Part shown: one piece after another, positions 35,886 through 35,886 of the stretch | Layout: each line of letters starts with the position of its first letter | Numbering within the stretch: position 1 is the stretch's first letter | Source: an uncultured Fidelibacterota bacterium | Lineage (GTDB): Bacteria; Fidelibacterota; Marinisomatia; Marinisomatales; UBA1611 | Direction of reading: 5' to 3' | NCBI GenBank assembly: GCA_902611135.1 | Contig: CACLYL010000010.1 | Span: 1 to 35,886 of the forward strand | Length of the DNA: 35,886 nucleotides | Position numbers and translations under genes: made by a program | Notes under the pieces: generated by a model | Seen by the model: only the letters and a program-made list of their open reading frames with translations | What the model was told of the DNA's origin: nothing | Database searches by the model: none

Positions 35886-35886
35886 A

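Noticed and set aside
1-35886. CRISPR arrays, tRNA/rRNA genes, IS elements, toxin-antitoxin or restriction modules
   Set aside because: No regularly spaced repeats, no cloverleaf or rRNA-like segments, no transposase or nuclease partners recognised while reading both strands

Overview
This is an AT-rich window with about 37 densely packed protein-coding genes and no recognisable rRNA, tRNA, CRISPR array, transposase or phage module. The gene content (a T9SS-type C-terminal sorting domain, a TonB-dependent receptor with a CarboxypepD_reg-like domain, and separate lpxC and fabZ) suggests a Gram-negative of the FCB superphylum, possibly a marine lineage such as Marinimicrobia/SAR406. That assignment is inference. 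Main blocks: a T9SS-cargo/DUF971 run; S1/P1 nuclease and gpmA; a TonB-dependent receptor; a long minus-strand operon (DNA methyltransferase, yqeY-like, cvpA-like, dnaG, then three unusual envelope proteins); a DDAH-like hydrolase; a plus-strand M23 peptidase and nucleoside-salvage operon (cdd, udk, tdk, nupC, adk, coaE); an nfeD/floA operon; lpxL-like, tsaC-like and DUF3108-like genes; and a minus-strand lpxD-lpxC-fabZ-lpxA-hyp-dxr-rseP operon. The most interesting points are: (1) a three-gene cluster downstream of dnaG with a PGBD/PEGA protein, a PEGA/TM paralogue and an Ala-rich coiled-coil/putative outer-membrane barrel protein, which looks like a candidate uncharacterised envelope-spanning assembly; (2) a DUF3108-like gene, missed by the ORF track, that appears to start at ATT behind a good Shine-Dalgarno; (3) a gene between lpxA and dxr whose TAATG-coupled start is separated from its body by a 9-nt homopolymer frameshift; (4) a beta-class-like DNA methyltransferase with altered catalytic motif IV and motif I. 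All family calls come from motif recognition by eye, without database searches.
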